Origin: Sphingomonadales bacterium
Lineage (GTDB): Bacteria > Pseudomonadota > Alphaproteobacteria > Sphingomonadales > Sphingomonadaceae
DNA length: 64,000 nt
Direction of reading: 5' to 3'
Assembly (NCBI GenBank): GCA_006226685.1
Contig: SBGG01000029.1
Location: 1-64,000 of the forward strand
A model generated the notes under the pieces. It did no database searches. It was not told the DNA's origin and saw only the letters and a program-made list of their open reading frames with translations. This document shows, piece after piece, positions 45,546-53,746 of the stretch. Made by a program: the position numbers and the translations under genes. Every line of letters starts with the position of its first letter. Positions within the stretch are counted from its first letter, which is position 1.

Positions 45546-46334
45546 TCACGCGATACCCCGCAATTCGAGTGCTTGCTCAACAATGGGAATGTCGCCCGGG
45601 TTGTTTACCTCCCAGAGACCACCGGGAGGCTCGCTGATTTCCACCATACGCACCGGAATGCGTTCATCCAGAAAACGCAGTTGCTCCAGTCCCTCGGCGG
45701 CTTCGAGCGGGGCGGGGGGAAGGGCCGCATAGTGCAACAGGGCACGGCGTCGATAAGCGTAAAGGCCTAGATGGAGGAAAATCGGGCAATCCGCGCTGCC
45801 TCCGCCATAAGGCAGTATTCGTTTCGAGAAATATAGGGCATCGCCAGCCCCGTCCGCTACGACAGTGGTGCCCCCAATACGGCCAGCCGCCTCATCCACG
45901 CGCAGCCTCGCAACCGTGTCGGGACCACACCGTGTCATTGCAGTGGCGACCAGTACGGCGGGGTCAGTGCTGATCTCGGAGATCAACGCAGAGATAGCGC
46001 TTGATGGCGTGAGCGGGGCGTCTCCCTGCAAATTGATAATGACGTCCGCATCAACAGCGCCATCTTCAATCGCCGCAGCGCAACGCTCGGTTCCATTCAA
46101 GCACAAGCTCGACGTAATGGTTGAGCGCGCTCCGGCAGCACGCGCGGCGTCGGCAATCCGTGCATCGTCGGTTGCCACCACAACATCGATCGAAGGGCCC
46201 ACAGCCATGGCCGCATCTACGGTACGAGCCAGCAGCGACCTCTCAGACCCGCCGGCTCCCCTGAGCCGAGCGAACGGCTTTCCAGGAAATCGGGTGGATT
46301 CGTATCGCGCCGGAATGACGATCGTAATGCGCAT
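45546..46334 (-). CDS. kdsB: CMP-Kdo synthetase KdsB
   Basis: Activates Kdo with CTP to CMP-Kdo. About 262 residues from ATG 46334, which begins directly after the kdsD stop. Visible features are IPARYESTRFPGKPFARL, DDARIADAA, NGTERCAAA, VIINLQGDAPL and HLGLYAYRR, all typical of the capsule-type KpsU/KdsB cytidylyltransferases. The longer frame to 46382 lies within kdsD. Confidence 0.93.
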   Translation of the reverse strand: MRITIVIPARYESTRFPGKPFARLRGAGGSERSLLARTVDAAMAVGPSIDVVVATDDARIADAARAAGARSTITSSLCLNGTERCAAAIEDGAVDADVIINLQGDAPLTPSSAISALISEISTDPAVLVATAMTRCGPDTVARLRVDEAAGRIGGTTVVADGAGDALYFSKRILPYGGGSADCPIFLHLGLYAYRRRALLHYAALPPAPLEAAEGLEQLRFLDERIPVRMVEISEPPGGLWEVNNPGDIPIVEQALELRGIA

Positions 46335-46335
46335 A

Positions 46336-47340
46336 TCAACCGATCTCGAGACGGAGCAGATCGTGGATGTGAACGAGGCCAACGACCCGGCGATCGTATT
46401 CGCTATTCACCACGAGCAATGACGTGATGCGCGCTCGAGAGAGCATTTCCAGGGCATCGCGAGCGAGCATATCCCCACAAAGAACATGCGGTTTGCGCGT
46501 CATTATTTCACTCGCCAGCCCGTCGCGAAATGAATGCGCGTGCCGCCTGAGGTCGCCATCGGTGATCACGCCCTCAAGCGAGCCTTGGTCATCGACAACC
46601 GCGGCGATGCCAAAGCCACCTTCGCTCATTGTGGCGACGACAGTCTCCATTGAAGCGCCAAGTGGAACGAGTGGCAATTCCTCTCCCCTGTGCATGAAAC
46701 TCTCGATCGTCACGAGATCCAGACCCAGGCGTCCGCCGGGGTGGAAGAAATGCAACGTCTCAGCCGTAATTCCTTTCACTCGCATCAAGGTGATCGCGAG
46801 AGCATCCCCCAAGGCGAGCATCATCGCTGTCGATGTTGACGGAGAACTGTTGTGGGGACATGCCTCGGGACGGTTAGGAAGAAACAGGCAGGTCTCGGCC
46901 GCATCAGCCAGCCGCGAACCTCGCGCCGAGGTGATCGCGACAATCGGAATATTCATATGATCTGCCCGAAGAAGGATCGTGCCCAGTTCGCGGGTGCTGC
47001 CCGAATTGGAAAGGATGAGAAGTGTATCGGATTCGTGCAATGTGCCGATATCGCCATGGACGGCCTCGCTTGCATGAAGAAACAGAGCCGGGGAGCCGGT
47101 GGCGGAAAGCGTCGAGGCGATCTTTCGCGCAATATGCCCGGATTTGCCCAGGCCGCAGACACAGATGCGCCCCTTTGTCTGCTGGAGCGTCGCGATGGCA
47201 TGGCCAAAGGATAGATCGAGCTCGTTTCCCAATGCCCAGAGTGCTTCCGCTTCCGTTGCAATGACGCTTCGTCCCATCGCCACAAGCCTCTCTGGGCCTG
47301 CGGAATAGGCCAAGCTTGGGAAGGGGGGGCAATCGGACAT
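46336..47340 (-). CDS. kdsD: Arabinose-5-phosphate isomerase KdsD/KpsF
   Basis: Converts ribulose-5-phosphate to arabinose-5-phosphate, the first Kdo step. The 334-residue protein has an N-terminal SIS domain (CVCGLGKSGHIARKIASTL, LLILSNSGSTREL, HPGGRLG) and two C-terminal CBS repeats (GIAAVVDDQGSLEGVITDGD, LLVVN). Length and layout match KpsF/GutQ/KdsD proteins. First gene of the sugar supply operon, divergent from luxR. In capsule loci this copy is usually named kpsF. Confidence 0.93.
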   Translation of the reverse strand: MSDCPPFPSLAYSAGPERLVAMGRSVIATEAEALWALGNELDLSFGHAIATLQQTKGRICVCGLGKSGHIARKIASTLSATGSPALFLHASEAVHGDIGTLHESDTLLILSNSGSTRELGTILLRADHMNIPIVAITSARGSRLADAAETCLFLPNRPEACPHNSSPSTSTAMMLALGDALAITLMRVKGITAETLHFFHPGGRLGLDLVTIESFMHRGEELPLVPLGASMETVVATMSEGGFGIAAVVDDQGSLEGVITDGDLRRHAHSFRDGLASEIMTRKPHVLCGDMLARDALEMLSRARITSLLVVNSEYDRRVVGLVHIHDLLRLEIG

Positions 47341-47935
47341 GGATGCTGTTCCTTCGGCAACACTGCCTGAAACGCCTATCCCGCAGACTTGCAGCCAGTA
47401 ATTACGGCTTTCCGCAGTTTTGCGCCGCTGATGATTCTTGAGTGGTGCAGCGCCTCAGGACGTTGCGGCACGATGCATCGACGCTGTCGCTGTCGGCCTG
47501 ATGTTGGAACCTGGATCGGCCTCGAAGCCTAGGTAGTCGCCATCCTGATCGGTATCCGCATCAATGCCGATTTTGGGAACAAAAAGCCCGGCAAGAGCGA
47601 TCGCTCTTCCGTTCAAGCACCGTGATTTTCCGTGAAAGCTGCTGTGACTATCGGGTTCGAGCCGAACGAATCCGCAAGAACGGATGAGATCGTCAGCAAA
47701 AAAATTGCCCGGTCATTGCCAGAATCACCGGCTCAAAGTGTCTAACGATATATGATGACATCGTTTGATTGCAAAAATGTGACTCCCATCCTGCCCGCAG
47801 GCACGCCCATGCCGCTGCGTGCTTCGCGTCCACTCCTAGAACGCACGATGGCGTTGACCGTGAGTGGGCCATGCCGTCGCCAGGTCGACGCTACCGACAG
47901 GATTGCGGAGTCTCGTTCCAGCAAGGAGGAATCCT
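47341..47935. promoter_or_regulatory. Divergent kdsD-luxR control region
   Basis: A 595-base gap without a supported gene. It holds a perfect 16-bp palindrome AAGAGCGATCGCTCTT (47593-47608) and A+T-rich stretches near 47700-47770. AAGGAGGA (47923-47930) is the ribosome site for luxR. Promoters for both operons are expected here. Confidence 0.45.
47593..47608. promoter_or_regulatory. 16-bp perfect palindrome, candidate regulator site
   Basis: AAGAGCGATCGCTCTT is its own reverse complement and lies roughly midway between the divergent kdsD and luxR genes. LuxR-type proteins bind dyads of about this size with GATC-like centres, so it is a candidate site for the adjacent regulator. It is not followed by a T run, so a terminator is less likely. 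Confidence 0.4.
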
Positions 47936-48679
47936 GTGTTTCTTGGACCTCACCTGCGCGACGTTCTCTCTCAGCTTCTGAAAGCGACTTCCTTCGATAC
48001 GCTATGCGAAGGCCTGGCCCACGCTGCTAGAGAAATGGGCTTCGACCACGTCGCCCTGGTCCAGCATGGCAGTTTACCCCGTTTGGCCGAGCACGCGCTG
48101 GTGGTGACGAACTACCCGACAGAATTCATAAAATCCTATATCGAGAATCATCACTATGTGCTCGACCCCGTTTATGAGGTCAGCGAATTGTTGGACCGTC
48201 CCTTTACGTGGGACGAAATACCTGGACTTGTTCCGCTTCGTGAACCCCAGCTGGCGTTGTTCGGCGCAGCGCGTTTACATGGCATTTCGCATGGTGTGAC
48301 GATCCCCTTGCACATTCCGGGAGAACCACGCGCCTCCTGTACCTTTGCGGCTTCGCGGGTTGTCGAGGCGACACCCGACCTATTGGCCGCGTTGCATGTC
48401 ATCGCTTCTTATGGGTTCAATATGGCTCTACGCCTTTATCAACCCAAGCGGCGGGTCGCCGGGCCTAAGCTCACGCGACGAGAGGCTGAATGCACGACAC
48501 TGGTCGCACTCGGCAAAACTGATTGGGAAATCGGAAAGATCCTCGGCCTTGGTGGAGCAACGGTCAAATACTTCATATCGGTCGCTATGCAGCGTTACGG
48601 CGTTTACAAACGTTCGGCTCTCGTCGCCCGAGCCTTATTGGACGGGCAAATATTGAACGAAGTGAACGACGGAGAATGA
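47936..48679 (+). CDS. LuxR-family regulator with autoinducer-binding-type domain
   Basis: A 247-residue regulator from GTG 47936, placed by AAGGAGGA five bases upstream. The N-terminal domain has the acyl-homoserine-lactone-binding layout: YPTEFIKSYIEN, LDPVYEV, PFTWDEI and ISHGVTIPLH. The usual first Trp of the pocket appears to be Phe here, while the Tyr, Asp-Pro and later Trp are kept. The C-terminal HTH is LTRREAECTTLVALGKTDWEI ... ATVKYFISVAMQRYGV. No luxI gene is nearby, so it would be a solo receptor, possibly controlling the divergent kds/man operon. Confidence 0.85.
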   Translation: MFLGPHLRDVLSQLLKATSFDTLCEGLAHAAREMGFDHVALVQHGSLPRLAEHALVVTNYPTEFIKSYIENHHYVLDPVYEVSELLDRPFTWDEIPGLVPLREPQLALFGAARLHGISHGVTIPLHIPGEPRASCTFAASRVVEATPDLLAALHVIASYGFNMALRLYQPKRRVAGPKLTRREAECTTLVALGKTDWEIGKILGLGGATVKYFISVAMQRYGVYKRSALVARALLDGQILNEVNDGE

Positions 48680-48880
48680 TCTCATCGCGATCTGAAACGA
48701 GATGAGAAACGCCACGACCCACGAGACAATAACCGGGTAAATTCAATCATCGAGTGACCGCAGCGCGGAGGGTCGGGGTTGAGCGGCGAGGGTAGTGCGA
48801 GGTAGGAGGGGGAGGGTTAAGCTCGATAGACCTGATAAATTTCCTTGCTCGAAGCCATCTTCCGTGGAGAAAGAGGGCGG
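48656..48880 (+). repeat. Diverged direct repeat, copy A (luxR 3' end and flank)
   Basis: This stretch begins in the last codons of luxR (AACGAAGTGAACGACGG) and runs through a G-rich block (48760-48818). It matches 52323-52550 in order and spacing: both copies have 104 bases from AACGAA to GCAGCGCGG, and 44 bases from TAGTGCGA to AAAT. Identity is partial. It is the only content of the gap between luxR and the next gene. Confidence 0.6.
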
Positions 48881-48892
48881 GGCTAGGTCCTG

Positions 48893-50455
48893 TCAGGCCT
48901 CGATATCATATAGACCTGACAATCGCTCAATGGCTACCTGTTGCGCCCTCAAGCCAATTGTATCGGTCGGCAAGCCAAGAAAATTCAATGGTCCGGCCCG
49001 AACAAGCCAAGAGTGCGTTGCCCGACGCGATGTCAACGCGACAAGTGTATGCACATAGGTCCGTGTGTCGATTGATGGTGAAGGTTCCCCATCCCCAAAG
49101 CTGCGGATGTTGAGCGGCGGATCGAAGTTCGGTCCCTCGAACGTGTCGGTAAGAGCAACCATGCCTTCCGTGTCGTGCAGCAGGGTGTGAATCGGGCTCG
49201 CCACGACAGACGGATAGTGATCCCGAAGGATGCCAAGGTTCACTCCAGCTTTGGCCAGGAAAGCGCGAATGTGGTCTGAGGGTGCCTCCAGGGCATCTTG
49301 CGCGGTTTGGGGGATGGAGCAGAAAGCGCGATCTTTAGCACCATCGCTGATACCCGCACGTTCGACGAGCCGATAGCGTTCTTCCTCCCACCATTTCAGC
49401 GGAGGACGCCCATCGATCTTGCGAACATCAGGCGTGAACCCCTCCAGCGCAGCGACGAGTCGCTCGAAACGGCATACAGGATGGAAATCGTTCCATTCCG
49501 CGCCCAGAGGCGAGCCATCGTCCGGAATTCTCGGATTGAGGGCAATGTCGCATAGCAACAGCAGTAGTTCGAAAAAGCGATGGGGATCGGATAGGGACGC
49601 CTGCTTCGCGTAGAACATCAGTGCTTTGGTGTAGAGAGACTGTCGATCATCAAGGAAGCGCTCGAGTGACCACAGCGAGGTCTGCTCGGCATATTTGGCC
49701 TGCCGCTCATCGCTAAGCATTTCCGCCAGGCTCGCCTTTGTGATGAGTTGCAGCACGAGGGCCGCGGTTTCCTCGATATTGCGGACGGTCAATCCCGAAG
49801 TGGTCCTGAAGGCCGGGCTTGAATCACGCGGGCCAAAGGCTCGGGTCGTCTCCATGAACCCTTCATCCGGGGCATTGAAGACATCGATCGGTCTATTGCC
49901 GGCAACCGCATAACGAAGGCTCAAACCAACCATAAAGCGGGGATCGATAGGACCGAGCAGTTCGGCCCCAGAATCCACCAGATAATGCTCTAGGGCAACA
50001 GTCGACCACCAGTGATCAAACAAGGATTGTAACGTTGGGGAGTACCCCATCTCGTGGGAGAGCCTGCCGGTGCTATCACGCAAGGCAGGTGGGATCGAGC
50101 GCCGCCTTGCGTCGATGAGCATGTCCAGCTCTCGGGGAGTGGCGGTGGTCAATATTGCGTCCGCGAGATCCCCGGTCGTGACACGATTGGTCGCCAGAAA
50201 CCGGCCGAACGTTGTGCCGATTGTTTGCAACCAATGCAGCTGCTCGTGCATCCTGGCCGCCATGGCGACCAGAATACCCAGATCGCAATCGTCCCAAAAT
50301 GTCAGCTCGCGATGATCGTAGCTTTGCACCTCGTCGGGATAGGCTGACAGGTCGACGAACAGAGTATCCGGCCAAAAGCGAGCGCCTTGAACCTCCTCAT
50401 GCCGGGAACCGGGTTCGAAGGGATCAGTCTTCAGAAGGCGGTCTGACAACGACAC
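48893..50455 (-). CDS. Unknown protein with a gluzincin-like HExxH motif
   Basis: No family recognised. About 520 residues if it starts at GTG 50455, behind GGAAAGG; the frame is open to 50548 inside the upstream gene, and TTG 50449 is another option. Residues 70-74 are HEQLH, followed by WLQTIGTTFG, and about 155 residues later NIEETAA offers a glutamate for a third metal ligand, as in gluzincin metallopeptidases. No signal peptide or membrane span. It overlaps the small upstream gene, so the two form an operon. Confidence 0.65.
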   Translation of the reverse strand: MSLSDRLLKTDPFEPGSRHEEVQGARFWPDTLFVDLSAYPDEVQSYDHRELTFWDDCDLGILVAMAARMHEQLHWLQTIGTTFGRFLATNRVTTGDLADAILTTATPRELDMLIDARRRSIPPALRDSTGRLSHEMGYSPTLQSLFDHWWSTVALEHYLVDSGAELLGPIDPRFMVGLSLRYAVAGNRPIDVFNAPDEGFMETTRAFGPRDSSPAFRTTSGLTVRNIEETAALVLQLITKASLAEMLSDERQAKYAEQTSLWSLERFLDDRQSLYTKALMFYAKQASLSDPHRFFELLLLLCDIALNPRIPDDGSPLGAEWNDFHPVCRFERLVAALEGFTPDVRKIDGRPPLKWWEEERYRLVERAGISDGAKDRAFCSIPQTAQDALEAPSDHIRAFLAKAGVNLGILRDHYPSVVASPIHTLLHDTEGMVALTDTFEGPNFDPPLNIRSFGDGEPSPSIDTRTYVHTLVALTSRRATHSWLVRAGPLNFLGLPTDTIGLRAQQVAIERLSGLYDIEA

Positions 50456-50723
50456 GATCCTTTCCGAACCGTTCCACGAGAGCGCTGGATGCCTTGCGCA
50501 TGATGTCGTAGGCCATGCCGCTGGCGGCGGCTTGAGAAAGCCAGACAAGGATCGTCATGAATGAGATCGTTTCGCCGCGCTGATCGGCTTCGAACGGATC
50601 CTGCGGTTGTTCCTGTTCCTTGATGTCGAACATGGACAATTCTTCGGGAGCGAGTACGGATGCAAGCACCTCGCGCACATCTTTTTCGTTAGCATGCACA
50701 GTAATTTGATTGGTCGTCATCAC
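50424..50723 (-). CDS. Small partner protein of the HExxH gene
   Basis: A 99-residue protein of unknown function, with a second ATG at codon 2. An N-terminal acidic alpha/beta half (VHANEKDVREVLASVLAPEE, then FDIKEQEQPQDPF) is followed by a hydrophobic helix (ISFMTILVWLSQAAASGMAY) and a basic tail. The layout recalls small effector-associated proteins in conflict systems, but I cannot assign a family. Its end overlaps the start of the HExxH gene by about 30 bases. Confidence 0.6.
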   Translation of the reverse strand: MMTTNQITVHANEKDVREVLASVLAPEELSMFDIKEQEQPQDPFEADQRGETISFMTILVWLSQAAASGMAYDIMRKASSALVERFGKDRVVVRPPSED

Positions 50724-50778
50724 TCTGCCTCACGTTGAATAGACGCATGCCCAAGCGTTGATAATAGCTGTGCTATCC

Positions 50779-51243
50779 TCAATGGTTCGTGTCGGCGCTG
50801 CTCCCGAATTCCTTGGGGGTCGCGACCGTCAGGTCCGGGAACAGATCGCGCATATGGCCGACGTTCCATGTCACAATGACCGGAATATCATGGACCACCG
50901 CAGCCTCACCGATCAGCAGGTCGTAAAGCCGCGCACCAACTCCGCCACTTTGTGCAAAGCCCCTGATAGCATCGAAGGATTGCGCGGGTGTCAGCCCGAC
51001 CAGATCCGTGACGGCGCGAACGCTTTCGAGCGCCGCCCAGGCTTCCTCCGCGGCGAACCGGAACGGCGACCGCTCGCCCCGGCGCGTCAGCGTGCTGTAG
51101 GCTTCCGCATAGCTATGGGCCGCTACAGCAAATCTGCGGCGCGGTTCTCCCGCGACCAGCGCGAGCGACTGCTTGTGGTGTTCATGGGCTTCGGCCAGCA
51201 TTGCGATGATCACATTGCTGTCGAGCAGCGCCTCGGCCTTCAA
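50779..51243 (-). CDS. PIN-domain toxin (VapC-like)
   Basis: Ribonuclease toxin of a VapBC pair, 154 residues. The PIN domain acidic residues are visible: Asp8 in LLDSNVI, Glu47 in SYAEAYS, Asp108 in RLYDLLIG, plus the TWN (125-127) position. VapC proteins cut tRNA or rRNA. Its start overlaps the antitoxin stop by four bases. It is co-directional with and upstream of the HExxH operon. Confidence 0.88.
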   Translation of the reverse strand: MKAEALLDSNVIIAMLAEAHEHHKQSLALVAGEPRRRFAVAAHSYAEAYSTLTRRGERSPFRFAAEEAWAALESVRAVTDLVGLTPAQSFDAIRGFAQSGGVGARLYDLLIGEAAVVHDIPVIVTWNVGHMRDLFPDLTVATPKEFGSSADTNH

Positions 51244-51503
51244 TCGTCACGCTCCCGGGCGGCCTCAAGCGCGGCATTGGCCTCCTCGAGACTGACCCTG
51301 GCGCCGCCGGACGGGCGCACCAGGATCGGCCCGCGCTTGACGAGCTTTCCGACCTTCGCCGCCGTGCCTGGCGGAACATAACCGCGCAGGGCGTCCTCGA
51401 CCACCTGCGTCGCGGTCATACCGGTCAGGCGCGCTAGTTCCTGCGCGCGGGCGCGCGCGAACGCGGAGCGGACATTGAGCTGGATATGTTCGGTACGGGA
51501 CAT
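51240..51503 (-). CDS. VapB-like antitoxin
   Basis: An 87-residue antitoxin from ATG 51503, preceded by CAGGAGA; the longer frame to 51533 lacks such a site. The N-terminal half (IQLNVRSAFARARAQELARLTG) is a ribbon-helix-helix-like DNA-binding segment, and the C-terminal part (SLEEANAALEAARERDD) would bind the toxin. A TATATT box about 20 bases upstream suggests the promoter. It is directly coupled to the PIN toxin. Confidence 0.8.
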   Translation of the reverse strand: MSRTEHIQLNVRSAFARARAQELARLTGMTATQVVEDALRGYVPPGTAAKVGKLVKRGPILVRPSGGARVSLEEANAALEAARERDD

Positions 51504-51635
51504 GGCGATTCTCCTGCGGGCAATATAGCGCACCGGGGCGCTTGCGGCTAGCCGTATCAGAATTTGGCTAGACAGGCCTGTCCCGGTCTCAACGCTAGGC
51601 TCTACGCACGTCCGTCTTGTCTCAGGCCCGCGCGC

Positions 51636-51821
51636 CTAGCCGCCGCCAAAGTCCGGGAAATTTCCCGGACAGTCGCCCTTGTCGATGCCGAACCACCGCA
51701 GGATCGCACCGAGAGCGATGGCGCTCACGGTCCCCCAGACACAAATCCATCCCTCGGCCTGATACCAAGCGTGCGTTCGCGGCCGAACAGAAAGCAACGG
51801 ACGGATCATAAAATTCCGCAC
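51636..51821 (-). CDS. Possible small membrane protein
   Basis: A 61-codon frame from GTG 51821 (ATG 51809 is an alternative) lying 12 bases after the gene at 51834-52139. One hydrophobic helix (ICVWGTVSAIALGAILRWFG) sits in the middle, and the end is Gly/Pro-rich. The 20-bp palindrome at 51651-51670 lies inside its 3' end. No family or clear ribosome site. Confidence 0.35.
   Translation of the reverse strand: MRNFMIRPLLSVRPRTHAWYQAEGWICVWGTVSAIALGAILRWFGIDKGDCPGNFPDFGGG
51651..51670. promoter_or_regulatory. 20-bp perfect palindrome
   Basis: GTCCGGGAAATTTCCCGGAC equals its own reverse complement. It lies about 150 bases upstream of the vapB-like start and inside a doubtful small frame. It could be an operator or form a strong cruciform or hairpin. 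The rest of 51534-51635 shows no gene. Confidence 0.5.
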
Positions 51822-51833
51822 CAGGATCGTCGT

Positions 51834-52139
51834 TCAGTTCGCCAATTCTGCCGATGTCGTTGTCATGGCGATCCCAAGTAGATGGCACACGAAGCGCAGC
51901 GCCTTTTCCTGGGCGTCCTGCAACCGATCATAGGAGCTCCAAAACCCGGCTTCGTAAGCAACATCGCCGCGATAGAGCGTGTCAGTGCCAAGTGTCTCCC
52001 AAGATCGAGTATGGAGGGTATCGCCGCACCCGATGCCGGTCTCATCGTCCAGCAATTCAACGACTGCAAAGCCGCTATCGTGCTGCACGACCACAAACCC
52101 GTCATGGGGTGTATAAACGACGATACCTAGCTCACTCAT
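51834..52139 (-). CDS. Hypothetical protein
   Basis: A 101-residue protein from ATG 52139; upstream sequence in the same frame reads like non-coding DNA. The product begins SELGIVVYTPHDGFVVVQHD and continues with acidic and aromatic residues and a helical end (RLQDAQEKALRFVCHLLG). No known domain. The ribosome site is weak. It may form a unit with the small membrane frame that follows. Confidence 0.5.
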   Translation of the reverse strand: MSELGIVVYTPHDGFVVVQHDSGFAVVELLDDETGIGCGDTLHTRSWETLGTDTLYRGDVAYEAGFWSSYDRLQDAQEKALRFVCHLLGIAMTTTSAELAN

Positions 52140-52322
52140 AGCCGTAATTTCCCACCCAGGAGGAATGTTTGCAAGGCACAATGCCCCGATACGCAAGGTG
52201 TGCAGTCGAGGCGGAACAGGAAGCAGCGAGCGCGCGACGATAAGACGGCAAGCAGAAAGTTGCCTCAGCCTAGTCGGGGCGGATTTTTCTAGGGAGAGGG
52301 GGGCGACCCCGGAGACGACAAT

Positions 52323-52550
52323 AACGAAATGAACGACGGCGAATAACCTCATCGTGGCGACAAACGAGGTCAGGCAACGGCTAGAACGCGCCAGATTGAG
52401 CAGGTTGCATACCGCACTGAGTGTTCGCAGCGCGGGGGGGGGGTGGGGTTGGGCAGTGAGTGTAGTGCGAGGAGGGAAGGGGAGGCTTGTGGTGGAGAGG
52501 CTCGGAAAATGCCCTTGCGCCAAGGCAGGCTCATAGGCGCAAAGAGGGCC
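52323..52550 (+). repeat. Diverged direct repeat, copy B (luxR 3'-like segment)
   Basis: Matches 48656-48880 in the same order and nearly the same spacing. It begins with a sequence that would encode NEMNDGE and a stop, echoing the luxR C-terminus NEVNDGE, although no luxR gene precedes it. The G-rich block at 52427-52490 aligns with that of copy A. The segment 48881-52322 lies between the copies. Confidence 0.6.
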
Positions 52551-52664
52551 GCCGCTTCAAGTGTCGCAGGAAAGCCAGGAGAGAACCGGACTTGCTGAAC
52601 GTGTTTGCCGGCCAGCCCATCCATATCACTCATCCTTGATGTTGCTGCTAGTATGAGCTATTTA

Positions 52665-52682
52665 TTTGCTCAAAGGAGCAAA
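52665..52682 (+). promoter_or_regulatory. Inverted repeat over the RES-Xre ribosome site
   Basis: TTTGCTC-AAAG-GAGCAAA has perfect seven-base arms, covers the AAAGGAG ribosome site (52672-52678) and touches the first ATG (52682). A further TGAGC lies at about 52654. It may be the antitoxin operator or an RNA hairpin that limits translation. Confidence 0.5.
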
Positions 52683-52684
52683 TG

Positions 52685-53164
52685 ATGACACGCGCTGGAA
52701 CCGCCATCACGACGAAGGTCGAAGCCCCCACTGGGAATCTTGTGCCAATTGACCTCTTCCGTGCCGGAGCGGCCGAAAAAATCGCCTTCATCAAGAAGGG
52801 GGTGCCCGCACGAACGGCCAAATATCTCATCAGGGGATTCAACCTCGACCAGAAGGTTATGCTCGATGCCCTGAGTCTGAAGACGGCGACGATCAATCGG
52901 AAGGCGACGAAAAATCAGGTACTCAGTGCCGATGAAAGTGAACGCGTCATCGGCTTGGCCGAGTTGCTTGGGCAGGTCGAAGCGATGGTCGAGGAGTCCG
53001 GCAATCCCGAAGGTTTCGACGCTCGTACCTGGCTCGCCAATTGGCTGCGACGGCCTGTTCCGGCCTTAGGCGGTGCGAAGCCCCTGGAATATCTCGACAC
53101 CATGAAAGGGCAGATGCTCGTATCAAAGCTCCTTCAGCAGATGCAGACCGGAGCTTTTGCGTGA
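52685..53164 (+). CDS. Xre/MbcA/ParS-type antitoxin
   Basis: Antitoxin of a RES-Xre pair, 159 residues from ATG 52685 (ATG 52682 is too close to the ribosome site). The N-terminal part has a helix-turn-helix-like segment (VPARTAKYLIRGFNLDQKVM). The C-terminal DUF2384 toxin-binding domain shows SADESERVIGLAELLGQVEA and ARTWLANWLRRPVPALGG with PLEYLDT. The stop overlaps the toxin GTG start. Self-repression through the repeat upstream is likely. Confidence 0.9.
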   Translation: MTRAGTAITTKVEAPTGNLVPIDLFRAGAAEKIAFIKKGVPARTAKYLIRGFNLDQKVMLDALSLKTATINRKATKNQVLSADESERVIGLAELLGQVEAMVEESGNPEGFDARTWLANWLRRPVPALGGAKPLEYLDTMKGQMLVSKLLQQMQTGAFA

Positions 53165-53634
53165 GCCAATCCCTTTGGCGGATTGGCACGGATACGCGAA
53201 GCTATTCTGCGAGCGATCTCTCAGGCACTGGGGCAAAACTCAGTGGAGGACGCTGGAACGATGAAGGTGTCGCGGTGGTGTATACCGCCAGCACCCGGTC
53301 GCTGGCTTGCCTTGAAACGGTCGTCCACCTCGCCGCTGACGAACTTCCGCTCAACCGGTATTTGGTGGAGGTGGTTGTCCCCGACGACATCTGGGGTGGG
53401 GCTGAGCGTCTTGATCATCGTACTGCTCCAGTTGGGTGGGACGCCCACCCCGCAGGCATCGAGAGTACGGCTTACGGCACGGAGTGGGTGATCAGTCAGA
53501 GAACAGCGCTTCTCTTTGTCCCGTCAACGATCGTCCCCGAGGAACCGAACGTTCTCATCAACCCAGCCCATCCGGATACCACGCGTATAACCGCCACGAA
53601 GATACGCAAATGGATCTACGACCATAGACTGTAG
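53161..53634 (+). CDS. RES-domain toxin
   Basis: Toxin of the RES-Xre pair, 157 residues from GTG 53161. RES toxins such as MbcT degrade NAD+. Key features are the N-terminal LWRIG, then LSGTGAKLSGGRWNDEG with the conserved Arg/Gly core, VVYTASTRSLACLETVVHL with the conserved Tyr, Ser and Glu, and a C-terminal PSTIVPEEPNVLINPAHPD that matches the family end. Frame and length are normal. Confidence 0.9.
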   Translation: MSQSLWRIGTDTRSYSASDLSGTGAKLSGGRWNDEGVAVVYTASTRSLACLETVVHLAADELPLNRYLVEVVVPDDIWGGAERLDHRTAPVGWDAHPAGIESTAYGTEWVISQRTALLFVPSTIVPEEPNVLINPAHPDTTRITATKIRKWIYDHRL

Positions 53635-53746
53635 TTTGAGTGCGGTATGCACGTTGCACACGTGTGCGATATTTTTGCGGAAATATCGCATTTTCAACTT
53701 CTCTTGTTCAGATAGGCGTGATATCCTCCAACGGAGGATTTCTGTC

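Noticed and set aside
48760-48818. G-rich block considered as part of a CRISPR or tandem repeat array
   Set aside because: There is no regular repeat-spacer pattern; it is one part of a two-copy diverged direct repeat.
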